This document shows, one piece after another, positions 1 to 5,163 of a DNA stretch of 5,163 nt. The DNA comes from Gammaproteobacteria bacterium (GTDB lineage: Bacteria; Pseudomonadota; Gammaproteobacteria; Arenicellales; UBA868): positions 1 to 5,163 of the forward strand of contig DPVA01000028.1 of the NCBI GenBank assembly GCA_003529705.1, given 5' to 3'. How positions within the stretch are numbered: position 1 is the stretch's first letter; every line of letters begins with the position of its first letter. Made by a program: the position numbers and the translations under genes. The notes under the pieces are model-generated. The model had not been told where the DNA came from. It made no database searches and saw only the letters and a list, made by a program, of their open reading frames with translations.

Positions 1-369
1 AATAATGTCAAATTCGAGGCCAAATGAATGCGCGATCGTTGCGGCACGTTCAAATTCACGTCGGCGATCGATATTGCATGCCAGCCTAATGGATCCGTTT
101 CTAACCCAGCCAGTGCTCTGGCCCGTTTCTTTCTCAAGGGCTTCGTAGAGTTCAACTGAGTGGCCCAGTAGCCGCGTAATATTGGCACTGTTTCTTAACT
201 GACCAACGGCCCCGGCAGCATGCCAGGTGGTCCCCGACGTTATTGTGTCTTTTTCAAGAAGGATAACCTCCTTGTTGGTGTTTTTCGCCAGATGGTATGC
301 AGTTGAGCAGCCAATCACTCCTCCTCCAATGATGACGATTTCTGCTGACGAAGGCGGATGTGCAGTCAT
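1..369 (-). CDS. FAD-dependent oxidoreductase, dimethylglycine/sarcosine dehydrogenase-like (N-terminal part, cut by window edge)
   Basis: This gene opens with ATG at 369 and runs off the window after 123 codons with no stop. Seen: a beta-alpha-beta dinucleotide fold with GGGVIG at residues 15-20, then LLEKD (38-41) where the Glu should bind the ADP ribose, then GTTWHAAG at 46-53, and GSIRLA at 92-97. In dimethylglycine dehydrogenase/oxidase and sarcosine dehydrogenase the His of the TWHAAG motif carries covalently bound FAD, so His50 is the predicted attachment site. The family oxidatively removes N-methyl or similar groups from secondary and tertiary amino acids. Many members have a C-terminal folate-binding GcvT-like domain; whether this one does lies outside the window. 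No signal peptide is seen, so a cytoplasmic enzyme is likely. It follows the kinase gene by 31 bases and has its own GGAGAG site, so the two are probably co-transcribed. The family call is firm; the substrate is not known. Confidence 0.88.
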   Translation of the reverse strand, partial: MTAHPPSSAEIVIIGGGVIGCSTAYHLAKNTNKEVILLEKDTITSGTTWHAAGAVGQLRNSANITRLLGHSVELYEALEKETGQSTGWVRNGSIRLACNIDRRREFERAATIAHSFGLEFDII

Positions 370-373
370 TTAA

Positions 374-379
374 CTCTCC
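374..379 (-). promoter_or_regulatory. Ribosome binding site of the FAD oxidoreductase gene
   Basis: GGAGAG lies four bases before the ATG at 369. It supports this start and is the only obvious signal in the 31-base gap after the kinase gene. Confidence 0.6.
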
Positions 380-400
380 AAAACTAAAACGTGGTGTTTT

Positions 401-1393
401 CTAGACAAAACGATCCAGATACTGCTCAGCCAGCCGGCAGGAGTCCACGGTAAAGGCCTGGCCTATCTGGCGAGCAAAATCGAGATATGTCTGCTGATAT
501 CCGAGCCACCCAATTAGTTGAATTCTTCGCAACATAATCAACGTCGGAATCATCACGTCGGCATCCGCCGGAATATCAGCGACCTTTTGGTACCCTCGAA
601 TCCAGCTACCGATCAGATCCCCAATATCCTCTCTTTCCTCCAAAAAGCTTAACGCGCCCGCCAGATCAAAAAGGTACCAACCAACTCCACAGTCATCAAA
701 GTCGATAATTGCTGTGGTCTTCCCATCAATGAGGAGATTCGCAAGCCTCAAGTCCGCGTGGATCAGGCCATAGTTTTCAGGACCCACATCGGCATCCTCC
801 AGTCGACGATAGATTGCCGCTTCCGCCCGCTGCAATACGTTTAACGCGTCAGCATTTATATTGACACCTTCCCGCCAGTCCCCCCAGGAGAGTTGGTCAG
901 TGAGAATCGCATCAGGCGTCCAGATGGGACGAGTGAATTCACTAGGCGGTATCCAACGCTTGGCATGGGAGTGCATTTGTGCCGAAATAGTGCCTAAGCG
1001 CTCAAACCCCTCCGCAAGTTCATTTTCAGGCGGCTCAACGCCATCGAGAAAACTGTAAGCGACCGCGTAACTGGGCTGATCCTTACCCGGTAATCTCAGT
1101 TCTTGAACCCAGGAACCGTCTTTGGCGGCCAAAACTTTCGGAACGGTGATATCCGTATCAGTGCCCAGAGCGTCTAGCCACATCATCTCCGAATGAATCT
1201 GTTCACGGTTGTGATAGGCGAGACGGCCTGAATTGATTCTTATTACATATCTTCTATTCGAATGATGATCATCAATCAGGTATATCTGATTTTCAGACGC
1301 CGTTAGATAGGACACCTCAGGTAGGACTACAAAATCATACCGCTCAAGCAGTCGCTCGACCCGCTGCCTTGTCTCATCCTGGTCCCGTGTCAT
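401..1393 (-). CDS. APH-family phosphotransferase (small-molecule kinase)
   Basis: This is a 330-residue protein with the aminoglycoside phosphotransferase/choline kinase fold (Pfam APH, PF01636). Seen, numbered from the ATG at 1393: an N-lobe with YVIRIN (49-54), the Brenner-type catalytic loop HADLRLAN (212-219) giving catalytic Asp214 and metal ligand Asn219, and IIDFDDCG (229-236), where Asp231 stands in for the kinase DFG aspartate. The known family phosphorylates hydroxyl groups of small molecules (aminoglycosides, choline, homoserine, hydroxylysine) or, as in SrkA, proteins. The setting beside a flavoprotein amine oxidase favours a metabolic kinase over antibiotic resistance, but this is inference. 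The open frame continues upstream to a TTG at 1450, which has no ribosome binding site and adds only an unconvincing leader. ATG codons at 1405 and 1393 both follow GGGAGA; 1405 is only one base from it, so 1393 is preferred. The protein is probably cytoplasmic and co-transcribed with the FAD oxidoreductase gene that follows. Confidence 0.88.
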   Translation of the reverse strand: MTRDQDETRQRVERLLERYDFVVLPEVSYLTASENQIYLIDDHHSNRRYVIRINSGRLAYHNREQIHSEMMWLDALGTDTDITVPKVLAAKDGSWVQELRLPGKDQPSYAVAYSFLDGVEPPENELAEGFERLGTISAQMHSHAKRWIPPSEFTRPIWTPDAILTDQLSWGDWREGVNINADALNVLQRAEAAIYRRLEDADVGPENYGLIHADLRLANLLIDGKTTAIIDFDDCGVGWYLFDLAGALSFLEEREDIGDLIGSWIRGYQKVADIPADADVMIPTLIMLRRIQLIGWLGYQQTYLDFARQIGQAFTVDSCRLAEQYLDRFV

Positions 1394-1405
1394 GATCCTA
1401 TTCAT

Positions 1406-1411
1406 TCTCCC
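1406..1411 (-). promoter_or_regulatory. Ribosome binding site deciding the kinase start
   Basis: GGGAGA directly abuts the ATG at 1405 and sits 12 bases before the ATG at 1393. Abutting is too close for normal initiation and 12 is slightly long, so 1393 is the better, though not certain, start. The longer TTG start at 1450 has no such site. Confidence 0.45.
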
Positions 1412-1593
1412 GTGTCGAGTGACGAAACCAAGAGCAGACTGCCAACACAACTCAACCCGGTCCGAGGCGACTCCGTTCTCGCGGGTAGTCTAACTCTGGG
1501 CGTAAGTCGCGGCCGTCTGGCTATCAATTTCAATCATGACGCAGGGTGCATCTCCGACTACACGCACCTAATGGCCTTGCACTCGTATGCATA

Positions 1594-2043
1594 TCATTGA
1601 GGTCCATTACAGATGACGGGTTTTGCTGAGTCGGGACTGTCTTTAGCAAGATAAAGTCCCAAGACGACCACATCTTCATCTCCCAAACCAATACCCTGAT
1701 GGCACCAGTCTATCGCCTCAACAAACCCTGTCCCTTTTTCAAACTTTTTTACACCTTTAGACCCGTAATCAACTTCAAGGACCCCGGACATCACATAGGC
1801 AAAAAGCGGAACCGAATGTTTATGCCAACTCGTCTTTTGCCCGGGTTTCACGACAATCCTGTAGGCGAGCAAAACTGGTTCACCGGATGGATACCGGTAA
1901 TCCTGTCCAATTACAGTTTTTGAGCGTTCCTTTATTTCTATCGGAGTCGCGACAATCTGCTCGTAACCCTCAGACTCATGCGCACTAACCGCAAAACTCA
2001 TGACCAGGGTGAAACCCATTACAACGGGAAACAATGCCTTCAT
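1594..2043 (-). CDS. Exported single-domain cupin protein
   Basis: This is a 149-residue protein. Residues 1-21 form a Sec signal peptide: Lys2, a hydrophobic core, then AVSA before the likely cleavage site at His22. The mature protein of about 128 residues is one cupin barrel. Motif 1 is seen as Gly68-x5-His74-x-His76, but the usual Glu position is Leu80 and the closing Gly87 is kept. Motif 2 is reduced to a region around Trp113-Cys114-His115. The three His could bind a metal ion without the fourth ligand. Cys114 and Cys145 are the only cysteines and could pair in the periplasm. The known family is diverse (dioxygenases, isomerases, sugar or small-ligand binding), so no reaction can be assigned. 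The ATG at 2043 is well supported by a GAGGGAG site. The gene lies 272 bases after mscL and about 200 bases before the kinase gene, so its operon membership is uncertain. Confidence 0.85.
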   Translation of the reverse strand: MKALFPVVMGFTLVMSFAVSAHESEGYEQIVATPIEIKERSKTVIGQDYRYPSGEPVLLAYRIVVKPGQKTSWHKHSVPLFAYVMSGVLEVDYGSKGVKKFEKGTGFVEAIDWCHQGIGLGDEDVVVLGLYLAKDSPDSAKPVICNGPQ

Positions 2044-2047
2044 TACA

Positions 2048-2054
2048 CTCCCTC
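2048..2054 (-). promoter_or_regulatory. Ribosome binding site of the cupin gene
   Basis: GAGGGAG lies four bases before the ATG at 2043 and fixes that start, which also gives a clean signal peptide. Confidence 0.65.
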
Positions 2055-2272
2055 AGGTTTTTACCCAGACTGAACCGGCAGAAAAAGCAGAGTCCGCTGC
2101 AGTTCAATCCAAGTCCTACATTAAATTGAAGTTTACACCCGGAGATACTTTTTTCGTGACAAGACCGGAAGGTCTGAGAGGATTCTGGCTCTTACAGAAT
2201 TCGCCTAAGGAAGTAAATCTCTGAAGAGTCAGCCTCTACGCCGCCAGAACGCAAGAAGACGCTACTTTTCTC

Positions 2273-2314
2273 GACTGAATCAGCTAGCAACGTCCCTGAC
2301 GATGTAGTTCAGTC
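2273..2314 (-). repeat. Inverted repeat immediately after mscL
   Basis: On the coding strand GACTGAA (2314-2308) is matched by TTCAGTC (2279-2273), a perfect 7-base inverted repeat that begins two bases past the mscL stop codon. The 28-base loop contains a second small stem, CGTC-AGG-GACG. There is no run of T after it on the minus strand (the next bases are GAGAAAAG), so it is not a textbook intrinsic terminator. It could still stabilise or end the mscL transcript, or be chance. The rest of the gap to the cupin start (2044-2272) holds only that gene's ribosome binding site and some T- and A-rich stretches. All forward frames there are broken by stops, and I see no convincing promoter. Confidence 0.4.
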
Positions 2315-2315
2315 T

Positions 2316-2765
2316 TTAGGAAACAGGTCGAAGTTCACGTAGCAAATCCCGAATCTCTGTCAAAAGCTCTTCCTGGGTCGGCCCCGGTTCTAACTTCGGT
2401 TCAGGTGTCTCTTCTACAACGCTTTCAGGTCCATTTTCGCGTCGAAATGAATTTATCGCTTTTATCATGCCGAATAAAACAAGCGCGACGATAAGAAAGT
2501 TGATCACCGCCATCAAGAACCGTCCGTAAGCAAAAACCGCAGCACCCGCGCTTTCTGCGGCAGCAAGAGATTCATAGGACTTCATCGAAAGCGGGATATA
2601 AAGACCCGATACATCGACTCCTGCCATAAACAAACTGATAAAAGGGTTGATCAGGTCACCTACCACTGACTTTACGATTGCCGTAAATGCGGCGCCGATG
2701 ATGATCCCAACTGCAAGATCAATAACATTACCCCTAGAAATAAACTCCTTAAACTCGGAAAACAT
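2316..2765 (-). CDS. mscL: Large-conductance mechanosensitive channel MscL
   Basis: This is a homopentameric inner-membrane channel that opens at near-lytic membrane tension and releases solutes on sudden hypo-osmotic shock. At 149 residues it is slightly longer than the 136 of the E. coli protein. Seen: the amphipathic N-terminal helix FSEFKEFISRGN (2-13), the pore-lining first membrane helix at about 14-46 with the typical NVIDLAVGIIIGAAF start, a periplasmic loop of about 47-75, the second membrane helix at about 76-104 (FLMAVINFLIVALVLFG), a charged RRE turn, a Pro/Glu-rich linker (113-130) and a C-terminal amphipathic helix (131-146, EELLTEIRDLLREL) that forms the cytoplasmic bundle. All parts of the family are present and the gene looks intact. 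A strong GGAGG site supports the ATG at 2765. It lies 89 bases after the hydrolase gene, in an A/T-rich gap with a possible promoter, so it may be transcribed alone as well as with its upstream neighbours. Confidence 0.97.
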   Translation of the reverse strand: MFSEFKEFISRGNVIDLAVGIIIGAAFTAIVKSVVGDLINPFISLFMAGVDVSGLYIPLSMKSYESLAAAESAGAAVFAYGRFLMAVINFLIVALVLFGMIKAINSFRRENGPESVVEETPEPKLEPGPTQEELLTEIRDLLRELRPVS

Positions 2766-2771
2766 TCTTAA

Positions 2772-2776
2772 CCTCC
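2772..2776 (-). promoter_or_regulatory. mscL: Ribosome binding site of mscL
   Basis: GGAGG sits six bases before the ATG at 2765. It is the strongest Shine-Dalgarno site placed before a start in the window, consistent with well-translated mscL. Confidence 0.75.
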
Positions 2777-2828
2777 ATATTTAGATATTTCATTTATTTT
2801 TCCCACTGATGAGGGTAACTTAATCCTG

Positions 2829-2858
2829 AATAAATCCCCCTAAAGTTCACCACGTCAA
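2829..2858 (-). promoter_or_regulatory. Possible sigma-70-type promoter of mscL
   Basis: On the minus strand TTGACG (2858-2853), which overlaps the stop codon of the hydrolase gene, is followed after 18 bases by TTTATT (2834-2829). The first box matches the -35 consensus at five of six positions and the second the -10 consensus at four of six. Transcription would start near 2822 and leave a leader of about 57 bases before mscL. The match was found by eye and the -10 box is weak. Confidence 0.33.
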
Positions 2859-3724
2859 TTCGAAAGACGGGCCTCGATATATCTGATAATTGTTCTCTCC
2901 GTCGCCTCGGCCTCACAGTCTTTCAGATGGGTCAGGTGTCCTGTCAATGGCAGCGAGATCATGCATGTAGACGAGACCATTTCAACACTATCCGGATACC
3001 TGTTTGTAAGAAACTTAAGCTCGGCAGTCCGGTTATACGGATCATTGTCGTACGCAAACACCAGGGCACGCACGGTATCGAATGATGTCATTTTAGTTAC
3101 GTGCTTTGGCCTGATCTCGCCTCTCCAAATGGGATAAACGCCCTCCTCTGCCCTAGGACCTGCGAAAGCCGGCGCAAAGACTATTGCCGCGTTGAACTTC
3201 CGATCCACCATCGACATCGCCATCAGTGAAGCCCATCCACCTGCGGAGTGGCCCGACAAAAAAATCCTTTGCGGTGGAACCCCTGTATCGGTCAATTGAT
3301 CAAGTACGGCCGAGATCTCCTTAACCCTTTCAAATATCCAGGAGCCATGATCACGACCCGGCGGGTCAGTCGCTTTTGAACACAGGTAATAGAGATGCAA
3401 GTTTTCTTTCTTCGCCAGATTTTTCAAGGTCGCGGGTACATCGTTCCACCAGGCACCGCAACTTGATCGGGACCGCGGATTCTGTGTGCCGTGCATATAG
3501 ATAACCACGATCGCATTTTTCGGGAAGGGCAAGCTAATCTTGGGGGCTGACATTTCATAGGAGGCACCCCGAACCGGCTTAACCCCTTCAGTGTCATCGA
3601 GAAAGCCGGATTCTGCGATCACCTTCACCGTGTCGTCTGATCGACCCTCGGCGGATACATGAGGTACTATCAAGATCGCGGCCAATGCAAGCACGCCGCA
3701 CCTCAAAACCCAAGCGCAACCCAA
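2855..3724 (-). CDS. Exported alpha/beta hydrolase (esterase/peptidase-like)
   Basis: From TTG at 3724 this is a 289-residue protein. Residues 1-25 form a signal peptide (VLRCG, then a Leu/Ala/Ile core, then HVSA before Glu26). The mature part has the alpha/beta hydrolase plan: strand IVVIYMHG with HG at 78-79 near the oxyanion hole, the nucleophile elbow GHSAGG at 158-163 (Ser160), a likely acid among Asp226/Asp228 (FAYDNDP), and His263 (LTGHLTH) as candidate base. Four cysteines of the mature part (SSCGAW, YYLCSK, STCMIS, LKDCE) could form disulfides in the periplasm. The family hydrolyses esters, amides or peptides; the substrate is unknown. The frame is open upstream to TTG 3835, with a GTG at 3799 that would overlap the TGA of the preceding gene as GTGA. 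Neither has a ribosome binding site, and both bury the signal peptide behind 25 or more residues, so 3724 with AGGGGGA is preferred. The gene is probably in one transcript with the two dehydrogenase genes before it. Confidence 0.8.
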   Translation of the reverse strand: MGCAWVLRCGVLALAAILIVPHVSAEGRSDDTVKVIAESGFLDDTEGVKPVRGASYEMSAPKISLPFPKNAIVVIYMHGTQNPRSRSSCGAWWNDVPATLKNLAKKENLHLYYLCSKATDPPGRDHGSWIFERVKEISAVLDQLTDTGVPPQRIFLSGHSAGGWASLMAMSMVDRKFNAAIVFAPAFAGPRAEEGVYPIWRGEIRPKHVTKMTSFDTVRALVFAYDNDPYNRTAELKFLTNRYPDSVEMVSSTCMISLPLTGHLTHLKDCEAEATERTIIRYIEARLSN

Positions 3725-3731
3725 CAGATGT

Positions 3732-3738
3732 TCCCCCT
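3732..3738 (-). promoter_or_regulatory. Ribosome binding site supporting a TTG start for the exported hydrolase
   Basis: AGGGGGA sits seven bases before the TTG at 3724. Together with the signal peptide that then begins at residue 1, it argues against the two longer starts at 3799 and 3835. Confidence 0.5.
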
Positions 3739-3795
3739 GAAAGAGTTGACGGACCGCCCTCTCGGCCGAAATCAATTCGGTTTTTGTGGAAAGTT

Positions 3796-4836
3796 TCACA
3801 TCAGGCTGTCGTACAACGCGATGATCTGACGCCAAGTCTCGGACGGAACAGATACCACGCCCGCTGATTTTTCCCGATGCTCGCGCTCACGCTCTCCCGG
3901 GATTTCGACACGTTCAAACCCTGGAGCCGGTGGACAGGAACGAAGTTCCTCAAGTACTTCCTCTGCGGCACCCGACAGGGCCGATGACTCGCGCATACGA
4001 TGCGCATCGACGGCAATCAAAAGCCAGTTTCCTTCAGTGGTAGAAGGTCCAAGCATCGCCTCACCGATCAGTTCCGCCAGCAGGGCTAACGCATACCCCT
4101 TGTGGCCGCCCGCCGGCAGGATCGCGCCGCCATTGAAATAATCTTCGGGGTCACGGGTAGGGTTACCCTGCGCATCGATAACACAATCTTCCGGCAACAG
4201 CGCCTCAGCACTGCGGGCGGCATAAACCCATCCGCCCGAAATCTTGGAGGTGGCAAAATCCAGCACTACCGGGCCGCGAGTTCCACCGGGAATACCAATA
4301 CACCAAGGATTGGTCGGCAGCATACCCTGGGCACCGCCGTATGGCGCCACCTGTCGCCACTTCTTTCTGTTGCCGCCCCCCATACAGATCGTCAGAAAGC
4401 CTTCATCAGCAGCGGCCTCTGCAAAGGCGCCATGGCGTCCGGTGTGGCCGACGTTGCGGATAGCAAGCGCCGAAATACCGGTGGATTGTGCCGCCGCAAT
4501 CGCATGCCGATACGCAAGATGCATGGCGGGGATTCCAATACCACCTCCACCGTCAACTTCCTGGGTATTCCTGGCAGTCGTCACAACTTTGGGTACTGCT
4601 TTTGGGTCGATGTAACCCGTATTGAATTGCTCCGCGTACTGCAGCGTGCGCATCACGCCGTGACTTTCCATGCCGCAAAGACTGGTGTCGACCAGATGCT
4701 CAGCAACCTCTCGTGCGAGTTCGTCCGCGCAACCGATCCGTTTAAGGATCGCGGCGAGCAATACGATCGCCTTATCCGCGCAGACATCGATCCGCGAACC
4801 TTTAAGCGTCAGTTTAGAACGAACCTCCACTAGCAC
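3796..4836 (-). CDS. Ldh-family NAD(P)-dependent oxidoreductase (malate/L-lactate dehydrogenase type)
   Basis: This is a 346-residue protein of the Ldh_2 family (PF02615), unrelated in fold to classical lactate dehydrogenase. Known members use NAD(P) to interconvert 2-hydroxy and 2-keto acids or imino compounds (malate, sulfolactate, ureidoglycolate, 2,3-diketogulonate, delta-1-piperideine-2-carboxylate). Seen: ESHGVMR at 57-63, GGGGIG at 96-101, RNVGHTG at 127-133 with His131 in the place of the conserved catalytic His, LPTNPWCIGIPGG at 173-185, VLDFATS at 191-197, LPEDCVIDAQGNPT at 214-227 and LPAGGHKGYALAL at 240-252. Length and motif order are normal for the family, so it looks intact and cytoplasmic. 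The Gly of the usual LGTNP motif is Pro here. It starts at a GTG nine bases after the aldehyde dehydrogenase stop, so the two are surely co-transcribed and perhaps translationally coupled. The exact start is unsure: no ribosome binding site precedes the GTG at 4836 (or at 4830), while a GGAGG lies inside the first codons. Substrate unknown. Confidence 0.92.
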   Translation of the reverse strand: MLVEVRSKLTLKGSRIDVCADKAIVLLAAILKRIGCADELAREVAEHLVDTSLCGMESHGVMRTLQYAEQFNTGYIDPKAVPKVVTTARNTQEVDGGGGIGIPAMHLAYRHAIAAAQSTGISALAIRNVGHTGRHGAFAEAAADEGFLTICMGGGNRKKWRQVAPYGGAQGMLPTNPWCIGIPGGTRGPVVLDFATSKISGGWVYAARSAEALLPEDCVIDAQGNPTRDPEDYFNGGAILPAGGHKGYALALLAELIGEAMLGPSTTEGNWLLIAVDAHRMRESSALSGAAEEVLEELRSCPPAPGFERVEIPGEREREHREKSAGVVSVPSETWRQIIALYDSLM

Positions 4837-4845
4837 TTTTCGGTT

Positions 4846-5163
4846 TCAGTCCGAGAAGGGGTCTGGCTGATTCGGATTTGTTGACAGCCACACTGAGCGG
4901 GTCTGCAGATAGCAACGCATTCCTTCCCAACCGTTCTCGCGACCGTATCCAGACTGCTTAAACCCACCAACCGGACTTTGTGCGGCGGCATTGAAATAAT
5001 TATTGATATACACCGTGCCCGCTTCAATCTTTTCTGCCATCCGCATGGCCCGGGCGACATCGCCTGACCAGACTCCCGCTGCGAGACCATACACCGTTGC
5101 GTTTGCTGTCCGGATAACTTCTGCTTCGGTATCCCAGGGCTCAGTCGAGACGACAGGGCCAAA
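4846..5163 (-). CDS. Aldehyde dehydrogenase, C-terminal part (cut by window edge)
   Basis: The last 105 residues of an NAD(P)-dependent aldehyde dehydrogenase, which oxidises an aldehyde to its carboxylic acid. Seen from the edge inward: FGPV at residues 1-4 (the conserved EIFGPV motif whose Phe packs near the active site), ANATVYGLAAGVW at 20-32, EAGTVYINNY at 48-57, SPVGGFKQSGYGRENGW at 63-79 and a short tail ending in DPFSD. These blocks match the last fifth of the family, whose full length is about 480-500 residues. The catalytic Cys and the cofactor-binding Glu lie outside the window, so activity cannot be judged. The piece resembles the betaine-aldehyde/general aldehyde dehydrogenase branch, but subfamily and substrate are not secure. 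The gene ends at 4846, nine bases before the Ldh-type gene, and is the upstream member of that operon here. Confidence 0.93.
   Translation of the reverse strand, partial: FGPVVSTEPWDTEAEVIRTANATVYGLAAGVWSGDVARAMRMAEKIEAGTVYINNYFNAAAQSPVGGFKQSGYGRENGWEGMRCYLQTRSVWLSTNPNQPDPFSD

Noticed and set aside
384..404. A/T-rich bulged palindrome between the kinase stop and the FAD oxidoreductase start
   Set aside because: The pairing is weak, overlaps the stop codon, and lies within a 31-base gap where co-transcription is the simpler reading.
401..1393. Aminoglycoside resistance gene
   Set aside because: The fold is shared, but the neighbours are metabolic, no mobile element or other resistance gene is present, and the sequence does not match a resistance enzyme that I recognise.
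1545..1568. Five-base stem (GGTGC/GCACC) downstream of the cupin gene as a terminator
   Set aside because: The stem is short, the loop is 14 bases and no T run follows on the coding strand.
1412..1600. 62-codon plus-strand frame in the gap before the kinase gene
   Set aside because: No recognisable similarity and no convincing ribosome binding site; the 200-base gap otherwise shows no clear promoter, terminator or gene.
2157..2180. AGACC-TTCC-GGTCT hairpin in the gap between mscL and the cupin gene
   Set aside because: The stem is only five bases with no T run after it in either direction, so neither a terminator nor a riboswitch can be supported.
2000..2224. 74-codon plus-strand frame across the cupin start and the gap to mscL
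   Set aside because: Its first part is antisense to the cupin signal peptide, there is no recognisable domain, and nothing suggests a promoter or terminator for it.
3716..3727. LLGC in the hydrolase leader as a lipoprotein cleavage site
   Set aside because: The Cys comes before, not after, the hydrophobic segment, so it cannot be a lipobox; the signal core and HVSA cleavage site follow it.
4102..4833. Long open frame (243 codons) on the plus strand opposite the Ldh-type gene
   Set aside because: It lies wholly antisense to a gene with clear family motifs, its product is rich in Arg and has no recognisable domain, and it has the look of a frame kept open by the codon use of the real gene.
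4830..5162. 110-codon minus-strand frame overlapping the aldehyde dehydrogenase end
   Set aside because: It is a shifted frame of the aldehyde dehydrogenase gene; the correct frame shows FGPV, YGLAAGVW and the other conserved blocks continuously to the edge.

Overview
This 5,163-base window is a single run of seven protein-coding genes, all on the minus strand, so transcription reads from high to low coordinates. The genes at both edges are cut by the window. Base composition is roughly balanced. Shine-Dalgarno sites precede several starts, two or three starts look non-ATG, and two products carry Sec-type signal peptides. Together these suggest a Gram-negative bacterium, most likely a pseudomonadote of environmental (possibly marine) origin. 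That placement is inference; no taxonomic marker is present. I see no tRNA, rRNA, CRISPR array, insertion sequence or integrase.

In order of transcription: (i) 5163-4846, the C-terminal 105 residues of an NAD(P)-dependent aldehyde dehydrogenase; (ii) 4836-3796, an Ldh-family (malate/lactate/sulfolactate-type) NAD(P)-dependent oxidoreductase; (iii) 3724-2855, an exported alpha/beta hydrolase whose reading frame overlaps the end of the dehydrogenase gene if an earlier start is used; (iv) 2765-2316, mscL, the large-conductance mechanosensitive channel, with a strong ribosome binding site and a possible promoter of its own; (v) 2043-1594, a small exported single-domain cupin; (vi) 1393-401, an APH-fold small-molecule kinase; (vii) 369-1, the N-terminal 123 residues of a FAD-dependent amine oxidoreductase of the dimethylglycine/sarcosine dehydrogenase type, with the His that carries covalent flavin in that family.

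Two close-packed pairs look like catabolic units: aldehyde dehydrogenase plus Ldh-type dehydrogenase (9-base gap, probably continuing into the hydrolase), and kinase plus flavoprotein (31-base gap). Between them lie mscL and the cupin gene, separated by a 272-base gap holding an inverted repeat just after mscL. A general reading is that the locus handles a small organic osmolyte or amine: aldehyde oxidation and N-demethylation sit around an osmotic release valve. The substrate cannot be read from the sequence. I found no clear evidence for a wholly new system. The points worth following are the kinase/flavoprotein pair, the cupin with a changed metal motif, the exported hydrolase, and the unusual translation starts.
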